This document shows positions 37,975 to 48,944 of a stretch of 64,000 nt of DNA, piece after piece. Both the position numbers and the translations under genes were made by a program. The DNA comes from Saccharophagus degradans 2-40. Its GTDB lineage: Bacteria; Pseudomonadota; Gammaproteobacteria; Pseudomonadales; Cellvibrionaceae. Below the pieces are notes generated by a model, which was not told the DNA's origin, made no database searches, and saw only the letters and a list, made by a program, of their open reading frames with translations. Location of the stretch: the NCBI RefSeq assembly GCF_000013665.1, contig NC_007912.1, forward strand, positions 4,023,501 through 4,087,500. Reading direction: 5' to 3'. Positions within the stretch are counted from its first letter, which is position 1. Each line of letters begins with the position of its first letter.

Positions 37975-40900
37975 TCAGTTAGTCGACTCCGACGCAGCCT
38001 CTTTTTTAACACTTTGGCCTTTATTTTTTGCAGCCGAATCGTTAAATATACGTCGCACTTTAATTTTTGGATCTTCCCAATCGCCGGTTACGCCGTAGTT
38101 AATACTAGACACCTTATCAACTTGCTTCTTAAATAGTTTGCCCACTACATACACACCTAAGCCAGCTGGCAAGCCCATCACAAAAGCCGTAGCAACCGCT
38201 AAATTACCTGCTACTGGTAAGGTTACTACCATTTCTGTATCGAGAGTTTCATCGAGCATATTAATGGTACCCGCCCACTGTACTTTCGACGATGTAGACT
38301 CAACCACGAGAGGCGTTTCTAAAACAATTTCGCCATTGGCAAAGTCTAGCTCGCCGTACACACGGTCGTAGGCAAAACCCTGCTTGGCCAAGTCGGAAAA
38401 GTCTAGCTGTAACCGACGCGCTATGGTATCAAAATTAAAAAGCGCCAATAATCTTAACAGGGGGTTTTCCCCTGCTTCCGCACCGCGAATAAAATTGCCG
38501 TTGCGCATATCAAAAGAAATTAACCCTTGTACGCTACCTAGCGTAACCTGATCGGGGGCACCATCCCACTGGGTGCGAAGGTTAAGCACAACCGATTCGC
38601 TATTAAACATTTTCTCTTGCCCCCAGGCAGCCAACACATCGGCAATATTGTTCGCGCGAATCTGCCCATCGAAAAAGCTTTGCTGCCCCTGCGCATTTTG
38701 CAACCAAATAAAACGCGCACCTTCCCTTGTAGGCTCTGCTTCGCCTACAGCTTGGTTGCCAGCTGTGTTCACATTGTTAGCGGAAACCAGTGTTTGCACA
38801 TCGTCAACTTTTTGCGCCAAACTTACCAGCGACATACCGCGCACATCAGCGCGAATATTATTTAATTCAATGCCGTGCTCTACAGGTCGCAATTCAAATT
38901 GCCACGCACCGTAACTTGCATCACCCAAGGCAAAATCACGGGTAACAAAATCAATAGCAATTGCGCGCGATAAATCTATATCGGCGAGCACACTTTCACG
39001 CGACGCCTGCTCTTCGGTGTTTAGCTCGGACTCAGGCTCAGCGCCTTGCTCGGCAACATCTTCTAACACAGGGAAGTGCAAGTAATCTAAATCCATAGTT
39101 ACCGGCTTATCGCTGTTAAATACTGTTACCTGGCCGCGCAAAAAATCACTATCTAAATGCAAGCGCCATTTATCCGATGAACCAAGCCCTGTAACACGCA
39201 GGTCAGTGATATCTAAGCCACCCAAGGTACAAGTATCTACCGCTAAATCCATGCGCACAGGCATAAAGCTCTCTGCGCTACTGTGCGAATTACCTTCAGC
39301 AACGTCTACTTGCGAAAGATAATTAAAATAATCGTTCTTAGCCTCATTCCACGCTTCTAAATCAAACTCATTAACCTTGCCGCTCACATCGAAGAAGCCG
39401 GCCGATATTGGTTTGCGCGGCTCAGCAAACGAAAGCCTCATACCCTCTAGGCCAGTATTGTTACGAGTAAAATCAAAAGCAACCCACTCTTCAAAGTCAA
39501 ATTTATACTCTTGCCTATCTGGGAATATTTTTATATTTATAGCTAACTTTTTCTCTTCAGCTTTTTGTTTGCCAAGAGGTTTAGGTAAGGTTATGGCAGT
39601 ACCTTTTAGCGCTGTCGCTACGGCAACTTCAAGCGAGTATTGCTGAGTATTTTTGGAAGGAATATAGAATGAACCCGAAACAGGCGAGATACCCTCAACA
39701 AAATGCAATTCGGGTCGGCTAGTCCACTTTAGAATATCTGCGCTATTCACTTTGCCGTCGAACTTAATATGGGTGCCCGCTCTCTCGCCCTTAGCCACAC
39801 TCTTTATGGTGGCATTAACTTTATTGCCCCACACCTTGCCGGCTAATCCGTCACTAAATACGCCTCGCCCAGATTCGTACCCGAGGGCACCAGATATATC
39901 GAGCACTCGCAGGTTCAAATCGGGCATTACTATATCGGCATTTTCAAACCCTACACTCACTTTATGCGAGCCTGCGCCAAATTCTTTATTTATAGGCACC
40001 AATAAACTAATTGCCGCAGATACATCGCCATCTACTTGCCACTGATCAAAAGCAGTGCCAATAGCCGCACGAATCGGACTGTCGTTTAGCAGCTTCATAG
40101 CCGCAGCGGCATTGCCTGTTATGGCTCCCACTATCCGCAAGCCATGGCCCTTTCCGTCCTTAGCTTTAACTAAATCAATTACCGCGCCGCTAATGTGATT
40201 GCCCTGCATTTCTGCCTGGGTTACCTGTACGGTTAAATCGGCGTTATCGACAAATAGGTGTGCATTAATTTTCTCTAAGGCAGGCCACTCAGGGTCGAAT
40301 TTAAGCGTGGCATTTTCTACATCGCCAAAAACTTGAATAGTAGGCCGCACTTCGGGATCTTTCATTACCGACCCAGAGTAAAGAAAGCCTACATTCTTAA
40401 TGTCTCCGCCTTGAATACTTTTATCTAACCAACGGTACAACGCCTGCGGCACCACTTTGGGCACATAGCGCCTATGGCTTGATGCATTCGATGCATTTAA
40501 CCCCAGCGAGAGCACCATTTCTGCTTCGCCTAAATCTTTTGTAAAAGGTAGCTTGAGGAACAGGTAGCCGCGCGCGGTTTCTGTTTGATCTCCCTCGGGG
40601 CTTTTTGCTTTAACTTCGAGTAAACCAGAGTTGATATAAGTGAGTTTGTTTTCTACATCGATATTCCAAGCAACCTGACCGTGCGCGGAATCGAAAAGGA
40701 TGGGCTTTTCGTATACGCGGGGCAAATTAAGTACAAAGCCGTCGCGGCTATCAACATTTACGAAACCACCGAAGGCGTCGGCACTTACAAATCCGTTTAC
40801 ATGCTCTAAATTCGGTACGCCTTGGTAAATATCGACTGCGGCATCTTCTGCTATTGCATTTAACTGAAAATAGCCCTGCTCTTTACTGCGCAGGCGTACA

Positions 40901-42117
40901 TCTACATTTTTTAACGTGCCGCGCGGGTTTAACGCCGATAAAACTTCGCCAACCTTACCGCGATACAAACCCATGCCTTGCGCGGTTTGCATCCAATCGG
41001 CTACGTTTATTTCATCAACTAAAAACCCAACTTCGCCGGCGCGATTGCCGTAGATTTTAACTGCTAGCTCGGGTGCTTGCTGGTGTTCCCAAAGGATACC
41101 CAAATTTTGTAGAACAAATTCCCACCCCTCTTGCCCATGCCACTTACCGGTTACCCGCGATTGCACCAACTGCGGTAATTGCACATCTTCTGGCAATTTA
41201 ACAGGCAAGCCATCCGAAATAAGCATGCCCTTAAAACTAATTCCCTTTTCTGTATTGCCTTCGAACCAAGCGGATAAATCTAATCGATGCCCCTCTTTCC
41301 ACGCCAGCTCTTCATCACTTTGCCAAAAATCAGCTCCTACGGCCGCCAATACCTTTTCCATAGGAAATTGATTAAGCGCAATATAGCCTTTTGCATGAAA
41401 GGTTTCTTTGTTGCGCGGGTCGCCAATACCTTCTACCACTAAACTAAAGGCTTCTGCTTCGTCATCAACATTAAGCTCGGCTAATAGCCTATGAAAATCG
41501 CGATCATTTTCTAAGCTTACTTTTGGTACAACTAATTGGGTATTGTGACCAGTGCGAAACTCTAGGTTTATTTTTACGTCGGTAATATCAATGCGACGAC
41601 CAAAAAGAAAGACATCTAATGGATCGTCTATATTAAAACCAGGCTCCCCAGATGCCGAAGGTTTAGAAGCGATGCCAGCAACACCCCAATGGCCAGCTTC
41701 GTCTTGCGTTAATGTTGTTTCAAATTGATCAAATGCAATTCGTCGCCATGAAAAGCGCCAATCGGCAATCGAATCTAAAAGGCTTAGCTCGGCACTCGCG
41801 CGTTTGATTTTAAAGACTGCGGTGTCTTTGTTACTTACCGTTACATCAATAAGGTTGAGCTTGGGAGTTAACCCTTTCCAGCTGGCCGCCACTTCGCCAA
41901 TTTTTATATCGACACCCAGCGTGCCACTTAGCTGGCGGCTTATTTCTGTGCGGTAATCATTAAGTAGAGGAAAAGCTTCGCGGCCTAGCTGCACACATAC
42001 AGCCACGGCAATAATAATGGTAAACAACGTGCCCCAAAAACGACGCACAACCATGCGCATAAAGTCTTGCTTTAAGCGCTTGGGCGATCGTCTCTCTTGT
42101 ATTTCTGGGGTATTCAC
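37975..42117 (-). CDS. yhdP: YhdP family AsmA-like envelope protein
   Basis: The protein has 1380 residues: an N-terminal membrane helix (about 25-47) followed by a very long beta-rich periplasmic body of AsmA/TamB type, with the family end FKKQVDKVSSINYGVTGDWEDPKIKV. Such proteins form bridge-like grooves that carry phospholipids from inner to outer membrane. In E. coli YhdP acts with TamB and YdbH. Its position before rng and after nit is the conserved one. Confidence 0.93.
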   Translation of the reverse strand: MNTPEIQERRSPKRLKQDFMRMVVRRFWGTLFTIIIAVAVCVQLGREAFPLLNDYRTEISRQLSGTLGVDIKIGEVAASWKGLTPKLNLIDVTVSNKDTAVFKIKRASAELSLLDSIADWRFSWRRIAFDQFETTLTQDEAGHWGVAGIASKPSASGEPGFNIDDPLDVFLFGRRIDITDVKINLEFRTGHNTQLVVPKVSLENDRDFHRLLAELNVDDEAEAFSLVVEGIGDPRNKETFHAKGYIALNQFPMEKVLAAVGADFWQSDEELAWKEGHRLDLSAWFEGNTEKGISFKGMLISDGLPVKLPEDVQLPQLVQSRVTGKWHGQEGWEFVLQNLGILWEHQQAPELAVKIYGNRAGEVGFLVDEINVADWMQTAQGMGLYRGKVGEVLSALNPRGTLKNVDVRLRSKEQGYFQLNAIAEDAAVDIYQGVPNLEHVNGFVSADAFGGFVNVDSRDGFVLNLPRVYEKPILFDSAHGQVAWNIDVENKLTYINSGLLEVKAKSPEGDQTETARGYLFLKLPFTKDLGEAEMVLSLGLNASNASSHRRYVPKVVPQALYRWLDKSIQGGDIKNVGFLYSGSVMKDPEVRPTIQVFGDVENATLKFDPEWPALEKINAHLFVDNADLTVQVTQAEMQGNHISGAVIDLVKAKDGKGHGLRIVGAITGNAAAAMKLLNDSPIRAAIGTAFDQWQVDGDVSAAISLLVPINKEFGAGSHKVSVGFENADIVMPDLNLRVLDISGALGYESGRGVFSDGLAGKVWGNKVNATIKSVAKGERAGTHIKFDGKVNSADILKWTSRPELHFVEGISPVSGSFYIPSKNTQQYSLEVAVATALKGTAITLPKPLGKQKAEEKKLAINIKIFPDRQEYKFDFEEWVAFDFTRNNTGLEGMRLSFAEPRKPISAGFFDVSGKVNEFDLEAWNEAKNDYFNYLSQVDVAEGNSHSSAESFMPVRMDLAVDTCTLGGLDITDLRVTGLGSSDKWRLHLDSDFLRGQVTVFNSDKPVTMDLDYLHFPVLEDVAEQGAEPESELNTEEQASRESVLADIDLSRAIAIDFVTRDFALGDASYGAWQFELRPVEHGIELNNIRADVRGMSLVSLAQKVDDVQTLVSANNVNTAGNQAVGEAEPTREGARFIWLQNAQGQQSFFDGQIRANNIADVLAAWGQEKMFNSESVVLNLRTQWDGAPDQVTLGSVQGLISFDMRNGNFIRGAEAGENPLLRLLALFNFDTIARRLQLDFSDLAKQGFAYDRVYGELDFANGEIVLETPLVVESTSSKVQWAGTINMLDETLDTEMVVTLPVAGNLAVATAFVMGLPAGLGVYVVGKLFKKQVDKVSSINYGVTGDWEDPKIKVRRIFNDSAAKNKGQSVKKEAASESTN

Positions 42118-42233
42118 GCTTTACAGCCTTTTACGTGGGCGTTTTGCTTTATCTAACCATATTCAAATAAAGGTTGTGTTCAAACATACTTTAAATGAAC
42201 TTTCTTGTGTGTTTTTTATGGCGCGCTAACGCG

Positions 42234-43712
42234 CTACACCAACACTATGTCGTATTGCTCTTGGTTGTATACCGTCTCTACTCTAAATTCGATGGTACGA
42301 CCAATAAAGCTTTCTAAATCCGCCACGTTGGCCGATTCTTCATCGAGCAGCAGGTCAATAACAACCTGCGAGGCAAGCACCATAAACTTTTCGTTTTCGT
42401 ATGCGCGCGCATCGCGCAATATTTCGCGGAAGATCTCGTAACAAACGGTCTCGGGGGATTTCAAAATACCTCTACCGCGACATACAGGGCAGGATTCACA
42501 CATGGCCTGCCCCAGCGATTCGCGTGTGCGCTTGCGCGTCATCTCGACTAAGCCCAGTTCAGACACGCCGGTAATACTGGTTTTAGCGCGATCTTTTTCT
42601 AGGCACTTTTCTAACGTGCGCAGCACTTGTCGCTGGTGCTCTTTATCGAGCATATCGATAAAGTCGAGAATAATAATACCGCCCAAATTGCGCAGCCTTA
42701 GTTGTCTGGCAATGGCTGCGGCAGCTTCTAGGTTTGTTTTGAAAATAGTTTCTTCTAAGTTGCGGCTACCAACAAATGCACCGGTGTTCACATCTATCGT
42801 CGACATGGCTTCGGTTTGCTCAACCACTAAATAGCCGCCCGACTTTAACACCACTTTTTTATCTAGCGCGCGCTGAATTTCCTCTTCCACACCGTACAAA
42901 TCAAATAGCGGGCGCTCGCCTGGGTAATGCTCCAAACGGCCACCAATTTCGGGGGCATAGTGTTTGGCAAATTTATCCATTCGCGCGTAGGATTCGCGCG
43001 AGTCTATGCGCACTTTTTCGATATTGCTGCGCATAAAGTCGCGAATGGTGCGCATAAACAAGGGCAGGTCTTCGTAAATAATTGAAGGCGCCTTGGCTTT
43101 TTTTACGCTGTCGGCAAGGTCGTGCCACAGGTGATAAACAAAAGGGATATCCGCGCGCATTTCTTCTTCGGTTGCGCCCTCGGCCACGGTGCGAATAATA
43201 AAGCCGCCATCAGGGAATTCTTCTGCGTGCTCTGCCGCTAACTTTTCTACAATGGTGCGCAAACGCTCGCGCTCCTCGGCATCTTCAATACGGTTTGATA
43301 TACCAATATGAGGCGTGTTGGGCATGTAAACCAAGTAGCGGGCCGAAACAGAGAGCTGAGTAGTAAGGCGAGCCCCTTTGGTGCCGATTGGATCTTTGGT
43401 TACTTGCACCAATAGCTCTTGGCCCTCGCGAACCACTTCGCGAATATCAATATCGGAGCGCGGTCGACTTTCTGCTCCCTCGGGGAGAGTTTCGATATCC
43501 GACACGTGGATAAACCCAGCGCGCTCTTGGCCAATATCCACAAACGCCGCTTGCATACCGGGCAGCACGCGCACCACTTTGCCTTTATAGATATTGCCAA
43601 CAAAGCCTTTGGCGCGAGTGCGCTCTAAGTAGACTTCCTGTAATACGCCGTTTTCTACCAGTGCAACCCGCGTTTCGGTGGGGCCGCAGTTAACCAATAT
43701 TTCGTCGGTCAT
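42234..43712 (-). CDS. rng: Ribonuclease G
   Basis: The protein has 492 residues. An S1 domain (about 35-120), then the RNase E/G catalytic core with the metal-binding Asp residues in TIDVNTGAF and IILDFIDM, and the CPVCRGRG zinc-link motif. It trims 16S rRNA and some mRNAs. The length and lack of a long C-terminal scaffold mark RNase G rather than E. Confidence 0.97.
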   Translation of the reverse strand: MTDEILVNCGPTETRVALVENGVLQEVYLERTRAKGFVGNIYKGKVVRVLPGMQAAFVDIGQERAGFIHVSDIETLPEGAESRPRSDIDIREVVREGQELLVQVTKDPIGTKGARLTTQLSVSARYLVYMPNTPHIGISNRIEDAEERERLRTIVEKLAAEHAEEFPDGGFIIRTVAEGATEEEMRADIPFVYHLWHDLADSVKKAKAPSIIYEDLPLFMRTIRDFMRSNIEKVRIDSRESYARMDKFAKHYAPEIGGRLEHYPGERPLFDLYGVEEEIQRALDKKVVLKSGGYLVVEQTEAMSTIDVNTGAFVGSRNLEETIFKTNLEAAAAIARQLRLRNLGGIIILDFIDMLDKEHQRQVLRTLEKCLEKDRAKTSITGVSELGLVEMTRKRTRESLGQAMCESCPVCRGRGILKSPETVCYEIFREILRDARAYENEKFMVLASQVVIDLLLDEESANVADLESFIGRTIEFRVETVYNQEQYDIVLV

Positions 43713-43761
43713 AGGATCTCTTCAAATGCCAAAAGCGCACCGTATTGCGCGCTTTCCGCCT

Positions 43762-44394
43762 TTAGGGTGCGAGGTTCTGCCAAACGGGAACCTCAAAAGC
43801 ATCCAAAAGGGTTTTAGTTTCAAATAACGGCAAGCCCACCACGGCGGTGTAACTGCCCTTTAGTTCGCGCACGAAAACCGCGCCCAAACCTTGTATTCCA
43901 TAGCCACCGGCTTTATCTGCCGGCTCACCTGTGCGCCAGTATTCAATGGCTTCTGCACGGCTTATTTCGCGAAAAGTAACGTCAGTGACGCTTAACCGCA
44001 TTAGCTGTTTTGCTTCTGTTGCCACCGCAACCGCGGTCATCACTTGGTGGGTTTGGCCCGACAGTGCCAGCAGCATGGCTACGCCATCTTCCTCATCTCG
44101 CGGCTTTTCTAGTACGCGGTTTTCAATCACTACAATCGTGTCTGAACCCAAACACGGTAGGCTTCGCGGTTGCGTCGCAGCCAGCTTAGCGCCGGCCATT
44201 GCCTTATCATACGCTAGGCGCTGCACATATTGCGCAGGGGATTCACCCACCTCGCGCTGTTCGGCAACATCAACCGACAACACAGCTACTTTGACGCCAA
44301 TTTGCGCTAACAGTTCACGGCGCCTAGGGGATTGCGATGCGAGGTAGAGATCGGCGCTGTTATCGCCCTTATTGTGGTGAGATGAGGTAGTCAA
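43762..44394 (-). CDS. maf: Maf-family nucleotide pyrophosphatase
   Basis: The protein has 210 residues. It has [11 protein letters not shown], the S-D-T active-site motif (CLGSDTIVV) and KAGGYGIQG. Maf/YhdE proteins hydrolyse dTTP, UTP and modified nucleotides. A longer ORF to 44472 would run inside mreD; I take the TTG at 44394, which has AGGG eight bases upstream. The start is only moderately sure. Confidence 0.9.
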   Translation of the reverse strand: MTTSSHHNKGDNSADLYLASQSPRRRELLAQIGVKVAVLSVDVAEQREVGESPAQYVQRLAYDKAMAGAKLAATQPRSLPCLGSDTIVVIENRVLEKPRDEEDGVAMLLALSGQTHQVMTAVAVATEAKQLMRLSVTDVTFREISRAEAIEYWRTGEPADKAGGYGIQGLGAVFVRELKGSYTAVVGLPLFETKTLLDAFEVPVWQNLAP

Positions 44395-44404
44395 AACTCG
44401 AACC

Positions 44405-44899
44405 CTATAGCAATCTATAGCGGCGACGCAGGCGCCTAAACAACAGCACCATAACCGGCCAGCTAAGTGCACTTACTGCCGTGGTCACCAAAATAATATG
44501 AGTGGGCTTATGGTAACCACTTAAACCCAGCATCCAATTCACAATAACCTGATGAATGCCCACAAATACAAACACCCACAGCGTTTGCTGCCACAGCGAG
44601 TAGCTGCGAATGCGCTGGTAAGATGACAAACAAATATAAGCCACAGCAGCCAAGCCCAGAGCGTGTGCGCCCCAAACAGTGCTGTGCACAACATCTAAAA
44701 ACAGGCCCATTAACCAAGCTGTGGTTACGCCAAAATACTGCGGATAGTTAATAACCCAGTACACTACCAACAGGCAAAAAAGCTCTGGCCGCAATGCCGC
44801 ATAAGCGTGAGGGATAGGATAAATAGATAGAACTAGTGCAAAGAATGCAGATACACAGAAGAAAATATAAAAGGACAGGCCGAGATTGGGCATGCTCAC
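44405..44899 (-). CDS. mreD: Rod shape-determining protein MreD
   Basis: The protein has 164 residues with five hydrophobic helices and the motif [20 protein letters not shown] characteristic of MreD. It is part of the elongasome with MreB, MreC, RodA and PBP2. It is two bases after mreC. Confidence 0.96.
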   Translation of the reverse strand: MSMPNLGLSFYIFFCVSAFFALVLSIYPIPHAYAALRPELFCLLVVYWVINYPQYFGVTTAWLMGLFLDVVHSTVWGAHALGLAAVAYICLSSYQRIRSYSLWQQTLWVFVFVGIHQVIVNWMLGLSGYHKPTHIILVTTAVSALSWPVMVLLFRRLRRRYRLL

Positions 44900-44901
44900 A
44901 C

Positions 44902-45738
44902 CTACAGGCCTTCCGAGGGGGGCATATCAAACACCAATAGCACATGGCGGCTGCGGTTTAGCTCCGCTTTTGGCTTGGCCATCACCGAGGCAAATGCCTT
45001 GCCCGGGTCGCGCTGCACCTCTACCACTTCAGCTACCGGGTAACCGGCGGGGAAGCGCTGCCCCAAACCGGAACTTACCAACAGGTCACCCACCTCTATA
45101 TCGGTGGTGTTTGGCACGTAGCGCAATGCGAGTTCATCCAGCCGGCCCAGCCCTTCTGCAATTAAGCGAACACCTGTGCGATTGATTTGTACTGGCAAGG
45201 CATGGGTTGTATCTGTAATAAGTAGCACTTGGCTACTTAGCGCCCCCACCTGCACCACTTGGCCCATTAAGCCATTGGCATCGAGCAGGGGTTGGCCGAT
45301 ATACACGCCGTGATTACTGCCGCGGTTAACAATTACCTTGTGTACCAGTGGGTCGGGGCTTACGCCAATAAGTTCGGCGATAATAACCCTATCTTCGATC
45401 ATCTCCGCAGAATTAAGCAATTGTCGCAGGCGTACGTTTTCGGCCGCAAGCGATGCCATTTGCTGTAATTTGCGCTTGTGAATAAGCAGTTCGGTGCGCA
45501 GGGATTCGTTTTCTTGCTGTAGTCGCGAGCGCGACATAACGCGGTTATCGGCCCAATCTTCTACTTTGGCAGGGATATCAGATACCCAATAAAAAGGCGC
45601 AGCGACGTCCGTCGCCTGATTTTTGAGGGACGCAAACCAATCGGTGTAGATAAAAATACCCGCCACCGTTAATGACAACACCGACAGCACGAGTAAACGC
45701 GCTATGGGCGATGGGCCTTTGCTAAAAAGCGGTTTAAT
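44902..45738 (-). CDS. mreC: Rod shape-determining protein MreC (probable ATT start)
   Basis: The protein has 278 residues: an N-terminal membrane helix, coiled coil (about 75-115), and two beta domains facing the periplasm. The first conventional start in frame is GTG at 45690, but this would cut off the conserved cytoplasmic end. Sixteen codons further up, ATT at 45736-45738 begins I-K-P-L-F-S-K-G-P-S, nearly the same as E. coli MreC's start (M-K-P-I-F-S-R-G-P-S), with GGGAGG seven bases before it. No ATG, GTG or TTG exists between there and the upstream in-frame stop. I therefore annotate initiation at ATT. MreC links MreB to the cell-wall synthases. Confidence 0.88.
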   Translation of the reverse strand: MKPLFSKGPSPIARLLVLSVLSLTVAGIFIYTDWFASLKNQATDVAAPFYWVSDIPAKVEDWADNRVMSRSRLQQENESLRTELLIHKRKLQQMASLAAENVRLRQLLNSAEMIEDRVIIAELIGVSPDPLVHKVIVNRGSNHGVYIGQPLLDANGLMGQVVQVGALSSQVLLITDTTHALPVQINRTGVRLIAEGLGRLDELALRYVPNTTDIEVGDLLVSSGLGQRFPAGYPVAEVVEVQRDPGKAFASVMAKPKAELNRSRHVLLVFDMPPSEGL

Positions 45739-45823
45739 GGCAATGCCTCCCGCTAAACCTTGTTCAATGTCGTTATTTTAGAATAATAGTTTTAGAGAAA
45801 TAATTTGTTTTTATATAAAGCCA

Positions 45824-45845
45824 AAAGGGCGCCACAGCGCCCTTT
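45824..45845 (-). terminator. Hairpin terminator between mreB and mreC
   Basis: A 9-bp perfect stem (45824-45832 with 45837-45845) with four-base loop is followed on the minus strand by TTTTGGCTTTATAT. It lies 22 bases after mreB and should reduce readthrough into mreCD. Confidence 0.75.
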
Positions 45846-45867
45846 CTAACAAAACCCAGTAAGTGCT

Positions 45868-46947
<1,080 letters not shown>

Positions 46948-47056
46948 TTACTCTATTCGGTACGTAAAAAACGGGCAGAACCCGCGTAAATTGGGGAACT
47001 CTATCAACGCTAGGGATTTTGAGCAAGGCGTAAATATGGTAAGTTACGCAGCCTTA

Positions 47057-47062
47057 TATAAT
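47057..47062 (+). promoter_or_regulatory. Putative -10 box for gatCAB
   Basis: A perfect TATAAT lies 28 bases before the gatC start codon. No good -35 hexamer is at 16-18 bases, so the promoter is tentative. Confidence 0.35.
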
Positions 47063-47090
47063 TTGATCCCATTTGTGAACGGAGCAATCT

Positions 47091-47372
47091 GTGCAGCCTT
47101 CAGACATTGAAAAACTGGCCAAGCTCGCCAGGCTAGAAATAAACGACGAAACACTTGGCGAAGTTGCCAACAGTATTACCGAAGTATTAGCACTGGTAGA
47201 CCAGCTTCAAGCTGCCGACACCAACGGTGTGGCGCCCATGGCACACCCCTTAGATGCCGTTCAAATTTTGCGTGCAGATGAAGTTACAGAACCCAACGTA
47301 CGCGAAGAGTTCCAAGCTATTGCACCAGCAACAGAAAACGGCCTTTATTTAGTGCCCAAGGTAATAGAATAG
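47091..47372 (+). CDS. gatC: Asp-tRNA(Asn)/Glu-tRNA(Gln) amidotransferase subunit C
   Basis: The protein has 93 residues, normal for GatC, with the N-terminal KLAKLARLEI helix and the belt segment that wraps GatA. The GTG start has GGAG six bases upstream. It is divergent from mreB. Confidence 0.96.
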   Translation: MQPSDIEKLAKLARLEINDETLGEVANSITEVLALVDQLQAADTNGVAPMAHPLDAVQILRADEVTEPNVREEFQAIAPATENGLYLVPKVIE

Positions 47373-47478
47373 CCTAACGTTGCCATCGCACCCCTATTTT
47401 ACTAAGCCGCCACCTGGCCACCTTAACCAAAGCGAGCGTACTACTCCGCGCGCCAGCTAAACTATGCAGGACCAAGCA

Positions 47479-48933
47479 ATGCACAACTTAACCATTGCCG
47501 AGATTATTCAGGGGCTGAAAAACAAGTCGTTTTCCAGCGTCGAAATTACCCAGCACTTTTTAAACCGCATTAAAACGCTGGATACCGAATACAACAGCTT
47601 TATTACTCTCACCGAAGAGCAGGCCCTAGCTCAAGCAACGGCCGCCGACGCGCGCCTAGCCGCCGGCGATGCACCCGCGCTTTGCGGCGTGCCCCTTGCC
47701 CACAAAGATATTTTTTGCACTAACGGCGTACGCACAAGCTGCGGCTCTAAAATGCTAGATAACTTTGTACCGCCCTACGACGCGACCGTAGTTACCAACT
47801 ACAGCCAAGATGGCGTTGTGATTTTAGGTAAAACCAACATGGATGAGTTCGCTATGGGCTCTTCCAACGAAACCAGTTACTACGGGCCAGTTAAAAACCC
47901 TTGGGATACCAACTGCGTACCGGGTGGTTCTTCCGGTGGTTCCGCTGCAGCTGTGGCCGCGCGCCTTGTGCCCGGCGCCACCGCAACCGACACCGGCGGC
48001 TCTATCCGTCAGCCAGCAGCCCTGTGCGGTATTACCGGCATTAAGCCTACCTATGGTCGCGTATCGCGCTGGGGCATGATTGCTTTCGCATCTAGCCTCG
48101 ACCAAGCCGGCACAATGACGCGCACCGCCGAAGATGCAGCCCTTATGTTGCAATCTATGGCCAGTTACGACCGCAAAGACTCCACCTGTGTCGATCACCC
48201 CATAGACGACTACAGCGTCAACCTAAACGCACCACTCGCGGGTTTAAAAATAGGTATTCCCAAAGAATATTTTGGCGAAGGACTAAACCCCGGTACCGCA
48301 GAAGCAGTGCAAGCTGCAATTAAAACCTACGAAGCAATGGGCGCAACCGTGCAGGAAGTGTCCCTGCCGCACACCCACTTAGCCGTACCGGCTTACTATG
48401 TAATTGCACCGGCAGAATGCTCCGCCAACCTTTCACGTTTTGATGGCGTGCGCTACGGCCACCGCTGCGACAACCCGAAAGATTTAGAAGACCTATACCG
48501 TCGCTCGCGCGGGGAAGGCTTTGGCGAAGAGGTTAAACGCCGTATTTTGGTTGGCACCTATGCCCTTTCTGCAGGCTTTTACGATGCTTACTACCGCAAA
48601 GCGCAGCAGGTTCGCCGCTTAATTAAACAAGATTTCGTCGATGTGTTTAGCCAAGTAGACGTAATACTAGGCCCCACCTCGCCATCGCCAGCGTTTGAGT
48701 TTGGCTCTAAGGGCAGCGACCCTGTCGCCATGTATTTAGAAGATATTTACACCATTGCCACCAACTTGGCAGGCCTGCCAGGCATGTCAATTCCCTGTGG
48801 GCAAGTGGACGGCAAACCGGTTGGCTTGCAGCTAATTGGCAATTACTTTGCGGAAGCGAAATTATTGAACATTGCGCACAAGTTTCAAACCGAAACTGAC
48901 TTTCACACTCAAGCCCCCGCAGCGATTAAATAA
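47479..48933 (+). CDS. gatA: Asp-tRNA(Asn)/Glu-tRNA(Gln) amidotransferase subunit A
   Basis: The protein has 484 residues, an amidase-signature enzyme. The catalytic Ser-cisSer-Lys region is seen in [19 protein letters not shown] and [14 protein letters not shown]. It releases ammonia from glutamine for GatB. The ATG at 47479 has AGGA seven bases ahead and is preferred to the ATG at 47464. Confidence 0.97.
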   Translation: MHNLTIAEIIQGLKNKSFSSVEITQHFLNRIKTLDTEYNSFITLTEEQALAQATAADARLAAGDAPALCGVPLAHKDIFCTNGVRTSCGSKMLDNFVPPYDATVVTNYSQDGVVILGKTNMDEFAMGSSNETSYYGPVKNPWDTNCVPGGSSGGSAAAVAARLVPGATATDTGGSIRQPAALCGITGIKPTYGRVSRWGMIAFASSLDQAGTMTRTAEDAALMLQSMASYDRKDSTCVDHPIDDYSVNLNAPLAGLKIGIPKEYFGEGLNPGTAEAVQAAIKTYEAMGATVQEVSLPHTHLAVPAYYVIAPAECSANLSRFDGVRYGHRCDNPKDLEDLYRRSRGEGFGEEVKRRILVGTYALSAGFYDAYYRKAQQVRRLIKQDFVDVFSQVDVILGPTSPSPAFEFGSKGSDPVAMYLEDIYTIATNLAGLPGMSIPCGQVDGKPVGLQLIGNYFAEAKLLNIAHKFQTETDFHTQAPAAIK

Positions 48934-48944
48934 GGTACAAAAAC

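Noticed and set aside
45690-45750. Frameshift or truncation of mreC
   Set aside because: The frame continues cleanly upstream with the conserved N-terminus; only the start codon type is unusual.
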